DNA of 64,000 bases from Acidobacteriota bacterium (GTDB lineage Bacteria; Acidobacteriota; Aminicenantia; Aminicenantales; Saccharicenantaceae): positions 209,402 to 273,401 of the forward strand of contig JAQURD010000002.1 in assembly GCA_028749115.1 (NCBI GenBank). Reading direction: 5' to 3'. The position numbers and the translations under genes are program-made. The notes beneath the pieces were generated by a model. That model saw only the letters and a program-made list of their open reading frames with translations, was not told the DNA's origin and did no database searches. Positions 45,354 to 56,500 of this stretch are shown one piece after another (positions within the stretch are counted from its first letter, which is position 1; each line of letters starts with the position of its first letter).

Positions 45354-48300
45354 TCATGGGAGCGGTCCATAAACTATGCGGTTATTATTCTCGTCTTCTT
45401 CAGTTAGCTTATTTTCGGAATCAATGACAGCCACCAGATACTTGCCTGAGACATTTACGCTCCCCTGGACATTACGCGAAAACATCAACGTCCGGCTGCT
45501 GTCGGCCGCTAAGGACTTGGAAATGGCTCTGGTATTTAGAGGTAGATCAAGACTTGTCCCGTTGGAACTTAAATAATAAGCTATGGAATAGCCAGAACCA
45601 GCCTCTGCCTGACTGATATTTTTTAGCTCGAAAAAGCCGGTGATCACCGTTGTTCTGGTTAAAAACCTGTTGATAGTGATATCATGCCACTCGCCGGTCA
45701 GATCGGGCAAAGGTGGCGGCCCAAAAATGGCAATAATCGTCATATTATCGTTTATAATAACAGGAATAGTAGCTGCCGTAGCAGATACATCTCCACTCCA
45801 GCCCTCAAAACCGGAACCCTCATCAGCAGTAGCCGTCAGTTTAATAAGGGTGCCTGAAGTGTAAGTCTGACTGCAGACTGTCCCGCAATCAATTGCCTCA
45901 TCATCACTGGTGACCAGACCACTACCCGAACCGGATTTCAAAATCGTCAGGGTATAAGTAGCACCTTCCGGAGCAAACTTGGCAGTAATCGTTTTGTCAG
46001 AATTTACAGTTAACATGATACTTTCTTCTGTGCTATAGACATCTCCACCCCAGCCGCCAAATAAGTAACCCGAATCTGGAATGGCTTCCAGGGTAATATT
46101 CGTGCCAGCATCATAGACCTGAGAACAATCATAATTTGAATCAATTCCGCCATCCATGCTGACTACCTGACCGGACCCTGTTACGCTGACCGTCACCAGA
46201 TATTGGTCTACCACCCCGAATTTGGCAATAAAAACATCTGTGCCACTCAAAGTATCATCATAAGCTTCATCTGGAACCGGAAAGGCAGAGGAAAGTGTAT
46301 AACCGGTAATATAAACATTCCCGGCATTATCAAGAGCCAGAGCATAAGCAAAATCATCAGAGGCACCACCCAGATAAGTTGAGGATAAAAGCCCCTGTAG
46401 ATTAGCTGATAATTTGCTGGCCATGACGTCCAGGCCTCCAGCCATCATTCTATTATAGGCTCCAGCAGTCGTCGGAAAATAGTTTGATTTAGTCCAGCCC
46501 GCAAGATAGACATTATCATACGGATCGATAGCTATCGCCCGGCAATAGTCGTCTTCAGTACCGCCAATATAGGTTGAAGCCAGCAAATAGTCCAGGGAGC
46601 CAGTTAATTTGGAAATACAAAGGTCATAGCCACCTTTTAAGGTCTTAGAATAGGCGTTAGATTTTACCGGATAATCAGTCGAAGCGGTATAGCCAGCTAC
46701 GACAAAATTCCCCTGATAATCAGGAGCCAGGGAGTAAATAAAATCATCGCCACTTCCCCCCAAAAAAGTTGAGGCACAAATCTCACTAAGATCCGGGCTC
46801 ATCTGGAAAATAAAACCATCATAACCACCATTAAAGACCTGATCATAGGCCCCGCCAGTAGTTGGGAAGTCGCTGGACTTAGTCCGGCCAGCCACATAGA
46901 TAGTATAGTCATAACTATTGACTACTGGGAGCTGACCGGGCCCACTGTTCTTCCCCATGGAAGAATTATCAGCCATATAGTCGGATCCACCTTGCTTTTT
47001 GCCAGCCCTTTTTCCGTCTGGCTTGCCTCCGGATATTATTCTGCCCGCTCTCAAGGCAGAAACCGGTGGTTGAATTGAACCGGATAACAAATAAGCACCA
47101 CCTAAGGCCAGGTCTGAACCGATTTCATAATCGCTGCCGCCGACAAAGGTAGAAGCTAATAGAGCATCCAGCGAATTAGATAATCTGACCACAAAAACAT
47201 CATATCCGCCTTTATAAGTCTGACTATAGGCTCCGGCTGTTACCGGAAAATCAGAAGAACTGGTCGTTCCAGTAAGATAAATATTAAGCGAGCTGTCAAG
47301 AAGCAAAGAAGCTCCATAATCTGTTCCGCTCCCGCCAAGATAGGTGGAAGCTAATAAACTGCTCAGGTCAGACGATAGTTTGGCTACAAAAGTATCATAA
47401 TCTCCACCAAGATAAGTTCCTTGATAAGCCCCGGCTATGACTGGAAAATCACCAGAACTGGTCATCCCGGCTAAATAAACATAGCCACTACTATCGAGAG
47501 CCAGGGAATAAACATAATCAGTTCCAAGGCCACCAAGATAGGTCGAAGCTTCAAGCGTCTTTAAATCATCAGAAAGTCTGGAAACAAAAATATCATATTG
47601 GCCATGATAGGTTCGATCATAAGCACCTTCAGTCGTCGGAAAATCGGCAGTAGTAGATAGCGTGTAGCCGGCCACATAGACATTGCCCGAATTATCAACA
47701 GCCAGACAGAAGCCGCGATCATTACCTGTGCCACCAAGATAGGTCGAAGCTGGCAGAATACTTAAAGCAGGATCTATCACCAGAGCCGCCCCCGGGTCAT
47801 ATGCTCCACTAATTTTAAACCCGTACTCATTTCTGCCCACCAGCTCATAGGCCACTTCTACTTTTGTCTGCCGCCCGTTTTCTTCTTGGAAGCCAGCTGG
47901 TTTCATCATGGCCAGCTGGCCCTGACCCGTGTTGATAATTAATTCTCCAGCCTGATTAACTTCCAGTGAATCTACACCTTCAACTTTAATTTTTATATCT
48001 TCTGCTCTGGATCCAGGTTTTAGATAGAAAAGCTTTTCCACATTGTTAGCAGAAGCTTTTAGCCTGACCTCGATTCCTGGATAAATGGCTCCGAGAGAAA
48101 GCGTTCTATAACTCATAAGATTACTTTTCCAGTTACTGGAATTATTACCCTGAAAATAAGATATCTGGCTTGAAGCCATTTGCTCGCCTTCTGGAGAAAA
48201 GGCAGCCAGAGATCCATTCGCAGTTAAAAAGCTCTCCCGGAAAGAGATCTGCCTTCGGTCTATCTCTGTCTCACCAGCAGTTAATCTTTCAATTGAAGAT

Positions 48301-48644
48301 CCTACCTCACCTGGTTTTTCGCTGTGAATAGGCAGCATTTTATCATTTTTGCCCGTGGCCATAGTCAATGAATAAACCAGATGGCTGTCAGTCACCAGAA
48401 ATTTACCGGAAAAAAGACCCGCCTGAAATTTAATCTGGCTAGCCCATTGACCTTCATTAGCTACAAATGGTAAAGACAGCCCGGCCAGGTTCATCTTCGC
48501 CTCTTCAACTGCCACTTTCTGCTGGCCATCCTGGCCTGCTGGTTGTAAAGAAAAAACATTATCACCTTTAAGGAAAGTTAAGACCAACATAACCAATAAA
48601 ACCAAAAAAACTCCACTGCTTATCTTCAGAGTTTTAACTTTCAT
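45354..48644 (-). CDS. Large secreted SBBP beta-propeller protein with InlB-like repeats and CARDB domain
   Basis: A 1,096-residue surface or secreted protein; the ATG at 48644 has GAGGAGG upstream. Signal peptide, then a DUF7948-like region (FVANEGQWASQIKFQAGLF, about residues 55-290). Seven SBBP blades follow, each starting with ASTYLGG or a variant and containing a VYVAGYT-like strand and DFP.T.GAY. The fourth blade carries an insertion of about 60 residues. Two InlB B-type repeats (GYLFGGWGGDV and GFEGWSGDV cores, each with a Cys pair) and a C-terminal CARDB domain end the protein. Such proteins are thought to mediate surface binding; the ligand is unknown. Confidence 0.9.
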   Translation of the reverse strand: MKVKTLKISSGVFLVLLVMLVLTFLKGDNVFSLQPAGQDGQQKVAVEEAKMNLAGLSLPFVANEGQWASQIKFQAGLFSGKFLVTDSHLVYSLTMATGKNDKMLPIHSEKPGEVGSSIERLTAGETEIDRRQISFRESFLTANGSLAAFSPEGEQMASSQISYFQGNNSSNWKSNLMSYRTLSLGAIYPGIEVRLKASANNVEKLFYLKPGSRAEDIKIKVEGVDSLEVNQAGELIINTGQGQLAMMKPAGFQEENGRQTKVEVAYELVGRNEYGFKISGAYDPGAALVIDPALSILPASTYLGGTGNDRGFCLAVDNSGNVYVAGYTLSTTADFPTTEGAYDRTYHGQYDIFVSRLSDDLKTLEASTYLGGLGTDYVYSLALDSSGYVYLAGMTSSGDFPVIAGAYQGTYLGGDYDTFVAKLSSDLSSLLASTYLGGSGTDYGASLLLDSSLNIYLTGTTSSSDFPVTAGAYSQTYKGGYDVFVVRLSNSLDALLASTFVGGSDYEIGSDLALGGAYLLSGSIQPPVSALRAGRIISGGKPDGKRAGKKQGGSDYMADNSSMGKNSGPGQLPVVNSYDYTIYVAGRTKSSDFPTTGGAYDQVFNGGYDGFIFQMSPDLSEICASTFLGGSGDDFIYSLAPDYQGNFVVAGYTASTDYPVKSNAYSKTLKGGYDLCISKLTGSLDYLLASTYIGGTEDDYCRAIAIDPYDNVYLAGWTKSNYFPTTAGAYNRMMAGGLDVMASKLSANLQGLLSSTYLGGASDDFAYALALDNAGNVYITGYTLSSAFPVPDEAYDDTLSGTDVFIAKFGVVDQYLVTVSVTGSGQVVSMDGGIDSNYDCSQVYDAGTNITLEAIPDSGYLFGGWGGDVYSTEESIMLTVNSDKTITAKFAPEGATYTLTILKSGSGSGLVTSDDEAIDCGTVCSQTYTSGTLIKLTATADEGSGFEGWSGDVSATAATIPVIINDNMTIIAIFGPPPLPDLTGEWHDITINRFLTRTTVITGFFELKNISQAEAGSGYSIAYYLSSNGTSLDLPLNTRAISKSLAADSSRTLMFSRNVQGSVNVSGKYLVAVIDSENKLTEEDENNNRIVYGPLP

Positions 48645-48926
48645 GGGCCTCCTCACCTGCTTTTTTATTTTTCGCCTTTTTTTTACAGGGGAAAAAAGCT
48701 TTATAGCTCCATCAAATTATTATAACTATATTTAAAATAAATCCGATGCAATCCTTACCTCAAGCCTGAACTTTTGGCCATTAGATCTGAGATCTGTCAG
48801 CCGTAATCTACCACGGCAGCATCCATTATAACTTTTGTCAGCTAAAAAGTCTTTATAAAATCAAAAAAAGCAAAAACCGGTCAAACTAACAATTTTTTAT
48901 TTTTATAGCCCCAGGTGATAAATATT
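48645..48926. other. Divergent intergenic region, AT-rich
   Basis: The region between the SBBP gene and the RND operon contains runs of T and A and no gene. Only the promoter immediately to its right is supported. Confidence 0.35.
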
Positions 48927-48954
48927 TTGACTTTTCCCGTCGTTATATTATAAA
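48927..48954 (+). promoter_or_regulatory. Predicted promoter of the RND efflux operon
   Basis: TTGACT (48927-48932) and TATAAA (48949-48954) with a 16-base spacer, 35 bases before the adaptor start codon. Confidence 0.5.
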
Positions 48955-48988
48955 TATTAATCTTTAAATGAAAGCTTAGGCGGGAAAG

Positions 48989-50239
48989 ATGAAACATCAT
49001 CAAAAAATGCTCTTGATAACACTCCTGGTCATAATTATTATCGGGCTGGCCACCGGTGGTTACTGGCTGAGCCAGAAGAAACCAGCAGAAAAATCTCCAG
49101 CTGCTGAGAGTCAGCTAGCTTCGGCCGCGACCAATGAAAGCCAGGCAGTTGCTCCGATCCCGGTCAAAGTGGCCATGGCTGAAATCAAGGACCTGGAAAA
49201 GAGGATTAAGTCGCCGGGCGAGGTTTATACAGAAAGAAACATAATTCTTAAGGCCGAGGTTAGCGGGGTATTGAAAAGACTCTATGTCCAGGAGGGAAGA
49301 CATGTTCACCAGGGAGAAATATTAGCCGAGCTGGACGATACTTCTTACCGGCTTAACCTTGAAGAGAAGGAAGCAGAAAGACTGAAAGCTCTGTCCGAGC
49401 TGCTGCTTGACAGGCTATTTCAGGAACAAGGCTTAACCACAGCTAAAAGTGAAGAGAATCTCAACCTTAAAAAAGCAGAGGAAGCCTTTAAAAAAGCCCA
49501 GCAGTCTTACAAAGATGGCCTGATTTCTCAGGCCCAGTTCGAAAGGGCCCGCCTGGACTACGAACTGGCTCAAATCGGAAGCGGACTCAAGCGCGATGAA
49601 ATCATCGCCTCTTCCAAGGGTTTGACTCAAGCTGAGGTCAGCACAAAAATTGCCAGGATGGAATTGGAAAAGACTAAAATAACTGCTCCTTTTTCTGGAA
49701 TAATCACCGGGATAAAGGTTGCACCTGGTGAAAGCATTGAAACCGGCCGGGAATTATTTACTCTGGTTGACGTTAGCCAATTGAAGATTACGGCCAAGGT
49801 CCTCGAAACGGAAGTAAGTAAAATTAAAGCCGGCCGGGAAGCTGATATTCGCTTCAGTGCTTTTCCCGGGCGTGTTTTTAAGGGAGAGGTGACGGCAGTC
49901 AGTCCGATTATAAACAAAGAAGATAAAACCTGCAGTGTTTTTATCGGGCTCAATAATCAGGGTGAAGAGATTAAACCTGGCATGCATGCCGAGATAGAAA
50001 TTGTCACCGAAATTTTCCCCGAGCGGCTGCTGGTGCCTCAAGCTGCTGTTCTGGTCCGCGGAGGCCGCCCGCTGGTTTTTGTCATAGAAAATGGTCTGGC
50101 TAAATGGCGATATATCCAGACTGGCCAGGAAAATGAGCAATATGTGGAAGTTCTTGATGGTGTCAAAGAAGGTGAACCGGTTATTATTGAAGGCCATATG
50201 ACTCTGGCCCATGATTCAGCCGTAAGAATCGTCGAATAA
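48989..50239 (+). CDS. RND efflux periplasmic adaptor (membrane fusion protein)
   Basis: A 416-residue HlyD/AcrA-type adaptor. It has an N-terminal membrane helix (about 8-27), a beta-barrel and lipoyl part (VLKAEVSGVLKRLYVQEGRHVHQGEILAELD), a long coiled-coil hairpin (about 115-215), the second lipoyl half (ITAPFSGIITGIKVAPGESI) and a membrane-proximal domain. There is no lipobox. It is the first gene of an operon with two RND pumps, 23 bases ahead of the first. A TolC-like outer channel is not encoded in the window. Confidence 0.93.
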   Translation: MKHHQKMLLITLLVIIIIGLATGGYWLSQKKPAEKSPAAESQLASAATNESQAVAPIPVKVAMAEIKDLEKRIKSPGEVYTERNIILKAEVSGVLKRLYVQEGRHVHQGEILAELDDTSYRLNLEEKEAERLKALSELLLDRLFQEQGLTTAKSEENLNLKKAEEAFKKAQQSYKDGLISQAQFERARLDYELAQIGSGLKRDEIIASSKGLTQAEVSTKIARMELEKTKITAPFSGIITGIKVAPGESIETGRELFTLVDVSQLKITAKVLETEVSKIKAGREADIRFSAFPGRVFKGEVTAVSPIINKEDKTCSVFIGLNNQGEEIKPGMHAEIEIVTEIFPERLLVPQAAVLVRGGRPLVFVIENGLAKWRYIQTGQENEQYVEVLDGVKEGEPVIIEGHMTLAHDSAVRIVE

Positions 50240-50262
50240 AGTCGGGAGCCGGAGAACAGAAG

Positions 50263-53200
50263 ATGAGCCTGGCTAAACTTTCCATAGACCGTCCGGTATT
50301 TGTTTTGATGTTTTTCCTGGCTATTATTCTTCTGGGCATTGTCTCTTTCAGCCAGTTAAGCGTTGACCTTCTGCCTTCTATCAGCTATCCACGGCTATCT
50401 GTTGTCACGCAATATCCAGGTGTCGCTCCGGAGGAAGTAGAGGCTCTGGTCACCATGCCCCTGGAAACTTCCGTTAGCCGGATCCCTGGCTTACGGCGGG
50501 TCGAGTCTATCTCCAAAGAAAGCTACTCTTTTATCTCCATTGAATTTTCCTGGGGGACAAATATGGATTTTGCCCTGCTTCACACCCGGGAAAGACTGGA
50601 CTCAGTCAGAGATTCCCTGCCTGAAGGCTGTGATAAACCGGTCATAATTGCCCTCGATCCTCAAAGCCAGCCGATTATGACTCTGGCCCTGACAGGAGAA
50701 CAGAAATTACTCGACCTAAAAGAACTGGCCGAAGAATTGATCAAGCCAAGGTTAGAACAGGTTGAAGGCCTGGCCGAAGTGGAAATTACCGGCGGCGTAG
50801 AAAGAGAAATTCAGGTGGAAGTTGATCCGGGAAAACTGGCTAACTTCGGGTTGAAAATTGAAGAGGTAGGCAACAAGATTGCTGCCTTTAATCTTAGCCT
50901 CCATGGCGGAAATATCAGAAAGGGTAAATTTGTTTATTCCCTGCGAGTAGCCGGAGAGTTTCAACAGGTCAAGGAGATAGAAAATATTCCGGTTAAATTT
51001 ACCTCCGATGGTGGAGTCATCCTTTTAAAGCACATTGGCGAAGTAATAGATACCATCAAAGAGCGCGAAGGGGTGACCCGGCTGAATGGACGGGAGAGCA
51101 TCGGCCTTCTTGTCAGGAAAGAATACGGAGCCAATACCGTCGAAGTAAGCGGTAAGGCCAGAGAAGTGATTGATCAGGTCAGGCAGGAAAATCCGGGCAT
51201 TAACTTAGAAATAATTTCAGAACAGGCCGGGTATATTCGCGAAGCCATCAACACGACTATTGAAGAAATTATTGAAGGAGCTATTCTGGCCTTCCTGACT
51301 TTGCTCCTCTTTCTACAGGAATGGAAATCGCCTTTGATCATTGACACAGTCATTCCTATATCAATTATCGGCACTTTTAATCTACTTTTTCTTCAGAATA
51401 TCAACCTGAATTTAATGTCTCTTGGCGGTCTGGCCCTGGGGGTGGGCATGCTCGATGACACGGCAGTAGTCGTGTCTGAAAATATCTTCCGCCATAGTAA
51501 GTTAGGTCAGTCCCTCAAAGTGGCGGCTGACCGGGGGACAACTGAGGTTATTAAAGCTATCACTGCCTCGGTTCTGACCACTATTGTGGTTTTTCTGCCT
51601 GTTATTTATGTCCAGGGAGTAGCCGGACAGCTTTTTCGGGATACAGCTCTGACCGTTACTTATACTCTGCTATCTGCTCTTCTCGTTTCCATCACACTTC
51701 TTCCCATGCTGGCTTCAAGGATCTACAGGCTGACAGGCCTGGCTACCAGTTGGCCACGTTACGGGTTTATGTCTTTTAAAAAATTCAGGCTTGAACTGGG
51801 CAGAAGAAACGTTCTCTTCCTGCTCTGGGCAGGTTTTAAATTCATTATCTACAATTTAACTAATTTGCTAATTTTTGTCTTCAAACTTATTTTCAGACTG
51901 GTATCGAAAGCCATCGCCGGCCTGGGCAGGCTAATTGCTTTTCCTTTTAAACCTCTGCTGGCTATTGTTTTCCGCTGGTTTAACCGGGTCTATAGCCGGT
52001 TTACCAAGGGGCATTTACAGACTCTTCTCTGGGCCCTTAATCATAAAAGTCAGACCTTTTATCTGACTGTCCTGGTTTTTCTTCTGGTTTTTGGATTAGG
52101 CTGGTTCCTGCCCCGGGAGCTAATGCCTCCACTTAAGACTTCGACTTATCATCTTAGCCTTCAGACACCGGTTGAGCATTCTTTTGATCAAACCCAAGAG
52201 ATCGTCGCGGGACTGGAAAACTGGTTGAAAGATAAGCCGGGCGTTAATCGGGTCTTTTCTCAGGTCGGCCTGGTTTCAGCCGGAGAATCTTCCCGCCCTG
52301 ATTTATCAGTTAATTCAGCCGAAATTTCAGTTGAATTAAAAGACGATAGGCATCTGAACAAAATGATGGCTGAGGCCAGAGACTATCTGGCCAGGCTTCC
52401 CGGGCTCAAATACTCGGTTAGCCGCGAGCAGACTACACTCGGCGAATTTCTGGCTTTAAGCTCAAACGAAATTAGCCTGAAAGTTAAGGGACAGAATCTG
52501 GACCAGCTCAGAAATATAGCTCTCGATTTTGCCGGGCAGCTCAGGCAACTGCCAGGGATGGTGGATGTTAATCCCAACCTCCAGCAGGGCAAGCCCCAGC
52601 TCTTAATCAGAATCAATAAGGACAATCTGGAAAAATATCCCGACCTGTCACCAGGTGAAGTAGCCAGTTATCTGGTTGAAGCCATTAGAGGTGATATAGC
52701 TACCCAGTACCGTGAACTTGAAAAAAAATATGATGTCCGGGTTATTCTGGAAAGCAACTCCCGGCAGAATATTGAGCAAATTTTGAATTCTTTCTTTCCT
52801 TATAAAAATTCTTTGATTCCCATCAGAGAACTGGTTAGCTATGAACCGGTTCAGGGACTGAATGAAATAAGACGGGAAAACCAGGAAAGAGAAATCACGA
52901 TTACGGCCAACCTGCGTGGCAAAAAACTGAGTCAGGTTGTCCCGGACATTCAGCAGACGATAGCCGGGATGAATTTGCCGGCTGATTACCGGATTGCTTT
53001 TGGCGGTGAAAGAGAAGAAATGCAGACCAGCTTCAGGTCACTCCTTCTGGCCTTCATTATGTCCATGATCCTCATCTACATGATAATGGCTGCTCAATTT
53101 GAGTCTCTTCTTCATCCTTTTCTGATTATGACCACTGTTCCTATGGGCATAATCGGAACTGTTATTCTGCTTTTTCTAACCGGTCAGAGTATTAATGCTA

Positions 53201-53547
53201 TTTCCATTATCGGAGTGATTATCCTCATCGGCATTGTCGTTGATAATGCCATCGTTGAGATTGATTATATTAACCAGCTACGCCGCCAGGGAAAAGACCT
53301 AAGAACAGCTGTGGTGGAAGGCAGCCGGGTTCGCCTCAGGCCAATTATGATGTCTTCTTTAAGCACCATTGCTGGCCTTATACCCATGGCACTTGGCCTC
53401 GGCCGCGGGGCAGAGCTGTTGCAACCCCTGGCCATAGCCGTCATTGGCGGTTTAACTTCATCGCTTTTCCTGACGCTGGTTTTAATCCCGGCTCTCTATG
53501 AATATGTTGAAGATATCATTTTACGGAGAAAAAGCGCTCGGGCCTGA
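50263..53547 (+). CDS. RND efflux permease, first subunit
   Basis: A 1,094-residue AcrB/MdtB-type proton-driven pump with 12 expected helices and two periplasmic porter regions. The proton-relay segment in TM4 reads ALGVGMLDDTAVV, keeping both Asp. TM10 contains GIVVDNAIVEIDYI. Between TM6 and TM7 (about residues 487-586) there is an unusually long, partly hydrophobic basic insertion that could add membrane-associated helices; RND pumps normally have a short link there. It is followed 34 bases later by a second, shorter RND gene. This could make a heteromeric MdtBC-like pump. Confidence 0.92.
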   Translation: MSLAKLSIDRPVFVLMFFLAIILLGIVSFSQLSVDLLPSISYPRLSVVTQYPGVAPEEVEALVTMPLETSVSRIPGLRRVESISKESYSFISIEFSWGTNMDFALLHTRERLDSVRDSLPEGCDKPVIIALDPQSQPIMTLALTGEQKLLDLKELAEELIKPRLEQVEGLAEVEITGGVEREIQVEVDPGKLANFGLKIEEVGNKIAAFNLSLHGGNIRKGKFVYSLRVAGEFQQVKEIENIPVKFTSDGGVILLKHIGEVIDTIKEREGVTRLNGRESIGLLVRKEYGANTVEVSGKAREVIDQVRQENPGINLEIISEQAGYIREAINTTIEEIIEGAILAFLTLLLFLQEWKSPLIIDTVIPISIIGTFNLLFLQNINLNLMSLGGLALGVGMLDDTAVVVSENIFRHSKLGQSLKVAADRGTTEVIKAITASVLTTIVVFLPVIYVQGVAGQLFRDTALTVTYTLLSALLVSITLLPMLASRIYRLTGLATSWPRYGFMSFKKFRLELGRRNVLFLLWAGFKFIIYNLTNLLIFVFKLIFRLVSKAIAGLGRLIAFPFKPLLAIVFRWFNRVYSRFTKGHLQTLLWALNHKSQTFYLTVLVFLLVFGLGWFLPRELMPPLKTSTYHLSLQTPVEHSFDQTQEIVAGLENWLKDKPGVNRVFSQVGLVSAGESSRPDLSVNSAEISVELKDDRHLNKMMAEARDYLARLPGLKYSVSREQTTLGEFLALSSNEISLKVKGQNLDQLRNIALDFAGQLRQLPGMVDVNPNLQQGKPQLLIRINKDNLEKYPDLSPGEVASYLVEAIRGDIATQYRELEKKYDVRVILESNSRQNIEQILNSFFPYKNSLIPIRELVSYEPVQGLNEIRRENQEREITITANLRGKKLSQVVPDIQQTIAGMNLPADYRIAFGGEREEMQTSFRSLLLAFIMSMILIYMIMAAQFESLLHPFLIMTTVPMGIIGTVILLFLTGQSINAISIIGVIILIGIVVDNAIVEIDYINQLRRQGKDLRTAVVEGSRVRLRPIMMSSLSTIAGLIPMALGLGRGAELLQPLAIAVIGGLTSSLFLTLVLIPALYEYVEDIILRRKSARA

Positions 53548-53580
53548 ATCAGGCCTGATTTGATTAGATAATTAGAGACC

Positions 53581-56500
53581 ATGAAATTCTTTATTGACCG
53601 CCCGGTTGCCACCCTGATGATCTATCTGGCTTTTCTGGCTCTTGGCCTTTATTCACTTTTCCATATCCAGTTAGAGCTGGCCCCGCAGGAAGATTTTCCT
53701 CAGGTGGATGTCGTCGCCACCTGGCCAGGCACTTCGCCTGAAGTCGTTCAAACTCAGGTTACCTCCATCCTGGAAGAAGCAGTTCTGTCAGTTAAAGGGG
53801 TAAGAAAACTGACCTCATCCTCAGAAATAGGCAGAGCCAGGTTGACTGTTGAATATCAACCGAAAACTAACCTCGAAATAGCCAATCTGGCTTTAAGAGA
53901 AGCCCTGGGCCGGACGTTAGCCGATTTGCCTTATGGAGTTAAGCCGGTAGTTGAGCCATATGTCCCTGAGGATTTCAGAATGCGTCCTTTCCTGACTTAT
54001 ACGATTTCTGGCAGTTATCCTCTTCAGACTTTAAGGGAATTAGTCAAGGATAAGCTGGAAAACGGACTGGGCTCGATTAACGGTGTTTCCAAGGTAGAAG
54101 TCAGCGGCGGGTCGGATCTTAATGTCAGAATTACCCTCGACCAGAAGAAGCTGAAAGAACTCGGGCTTCATCCCTATCAAATAGCTACAGCCCTAAGGGA
54201 TGTTCTGACTGTTTACCCTTCAGCACGGATCGGGATGGGTCAGGAAGAATACCTCTTGCGGGTAGCTATTTCACCCAGAGATATCAAGGACATTGATGAG
54301 ATAGTCATCACCCATCTGGGCGGAGTTCCTATTCGGATAAAAGATGTAGCTGAGGTCAGGCTGGAATATGCAGATATCTATTATCTAAACCGGATCAACA
54401 GGCAACCAACAATTATGCTCCAGGTTCTGAAGGAAAAAGGGAAAAATACGCTTCAGGTGGCCAGGGAAGTCAAGAACCGGCTGGAAGCGGTCAAGAAGAA
54501 TTTGCCTTCTGATCTGATTTTCAGGGTGGTAGATGATGAGAGTGAGGAAATTCAAAAGAATCTAAATAGCCTTTATCTTTTAATTGTCACCATTACCGCT
54601 TTGATTTTTCTGATGATCTTTGTGGTTATCCGCCACTTGCTCCCTTCTCTGCTGATTCTTTCCTCTGTGGCCTTTTCAACCATCATTTCTTTCAATTTTA
54701 TTTATCTCTTTAAGATTTCCATGAACATGTTAACCCTGGGGGCTCTGGCTCTGGGTTTCGGCATGTTCGTTGATAATGCCATCGTCGTCTTTGAAAACAT
54801 TCTCAGGCTGCGTGAATCAGGCCTGGAGCCGATGGAGGCCGCGACCCGCGGGGCCCGGGAGGTATTCACGCCGATCCTGGCTTCGACCCTAACCACCATA
54901 GGAGTTTTCTTTTGCTTTCCTTTTTTCCAGGGCCGCTTGCGCATTTATTATCTACCGCTGGGCATCGTCATGGCTATCGCCCTCCTGACTTCACTCCTGG
55001 TGTCCTTTTCTCTGATTCCGGCCCTCAGTCCTAAACTCCTTTTTGTCAGGAAGAGAAAACCAGCTAAACCGGGCAGGTTAAGTGTGGACAAAGTCCTGCA
55101 CTTCTGCCTCAAACATCCAGTAGAAATAATTCTAATCGTCGGTTTGATAACTTTTGGCAGTTATCGCCTGTTCAAAAAGAACGTGGTTATCGGGGAGTTC
55201 TTTCGCTGGTATTCAAAAGACAGGCTAACTGTTACCGTCCGTATGCCCACTGGCACCCGTCTGGAAGCTACTGATGATCTCGTCAAAAAATTTGAAGAAA
55301 AAGCCATGGCTTACCCCTGCGAAAAAATTATCAACACCCAGGTTGGCCGGGAATCAGCTTATCTCAATATAACTTTCCCGGCTGAAATAGAGTATTCAGC
55401 CCATCCTTATGTTCTCAAAGATGAGATGATCCGCCTGGCCACCAATTTTGCGGGGGTCAGCATCGGTGTTTATGGATTTGATCCTCAGGGCTACTATTCT
55501 TCAATGGGTAGCAGCCCCTTTTATGACTCAGCCATTAATTTTTATGGCTATAATCTGAAAAAATTGCAGGATATTGCCGCTGATCTGGAAGCGAGATTAC
55601 GCAAGAATCCCCGCATAGGAGACATAAAATCATTTACCGGAAAGTATTTCTGGGGCAATATTTCCTCCACTGAATATGTTTTAAGGCTAAATCAGCCCGC
55701 TCTGGCCCGCTACAACCTTGATCCCAATTATCTTACTTATCAGCTTCAGAGCTTACTAGCTGGAACATTTGGTGTACCTCTCCAGGCCATTATCAGCGAC
55801 AAAGAAAGATCAATCGACCTTAAATTTCCAGAGGCTGAGAATATGGACCTCACCACCCTGCAGGAAGCAGAACTCATCACCATTTCCGGCCAGCACCTCA
55901 GGTTGAAGGACCTGATTACTATCGAGGAAAAAGAAATACCGAGTTCAATTTACCGTGAAAACCAGCAATTTCAGATGATGGTCATGTGGGAATTTAAGGG
56001 GCCTTATAAGGCGGCCGAAAACTACCGCCAGGCTATTTTTTCCTCGCTCAGTCTTCCTCCCGGCTTTTCAGCTACCATGGAATATGGTTATATGATGACC
56101 GGCGGTGAAAAAGCTCAGCTTAAGTTCGGGATAATCGCTGCCTTCTTTATCATTTTTATCATTCTGGCTTCTCTCTATGAATCATTTATTCAGCCCTTTA
56201 TCATCATGCTGTCAGTCCCGCTATCTTTAGTCGGTGTTTTTCTAGCCTTTGTTATTGCCGGCTATCCTTTTGATTCTTCCGCTTATATAGGTGTCATTCT
56301 TTTAGCTGGAATTGTGATCAACAATTCGATCATTCTCGTTGATCATATCAACCTCACCAGGAAAAACTCCGGCCTGGGACTCGTTGATTCTATCGTCAAG
56401 GGGAGTAAAGAAAGAATTCGCCCGGTTTTTATGACCACCTCCACAACTGTCCTGGGCCTGTTACCCATGATTTTGATTCAACTTGATAGCGGTCAGAGAC

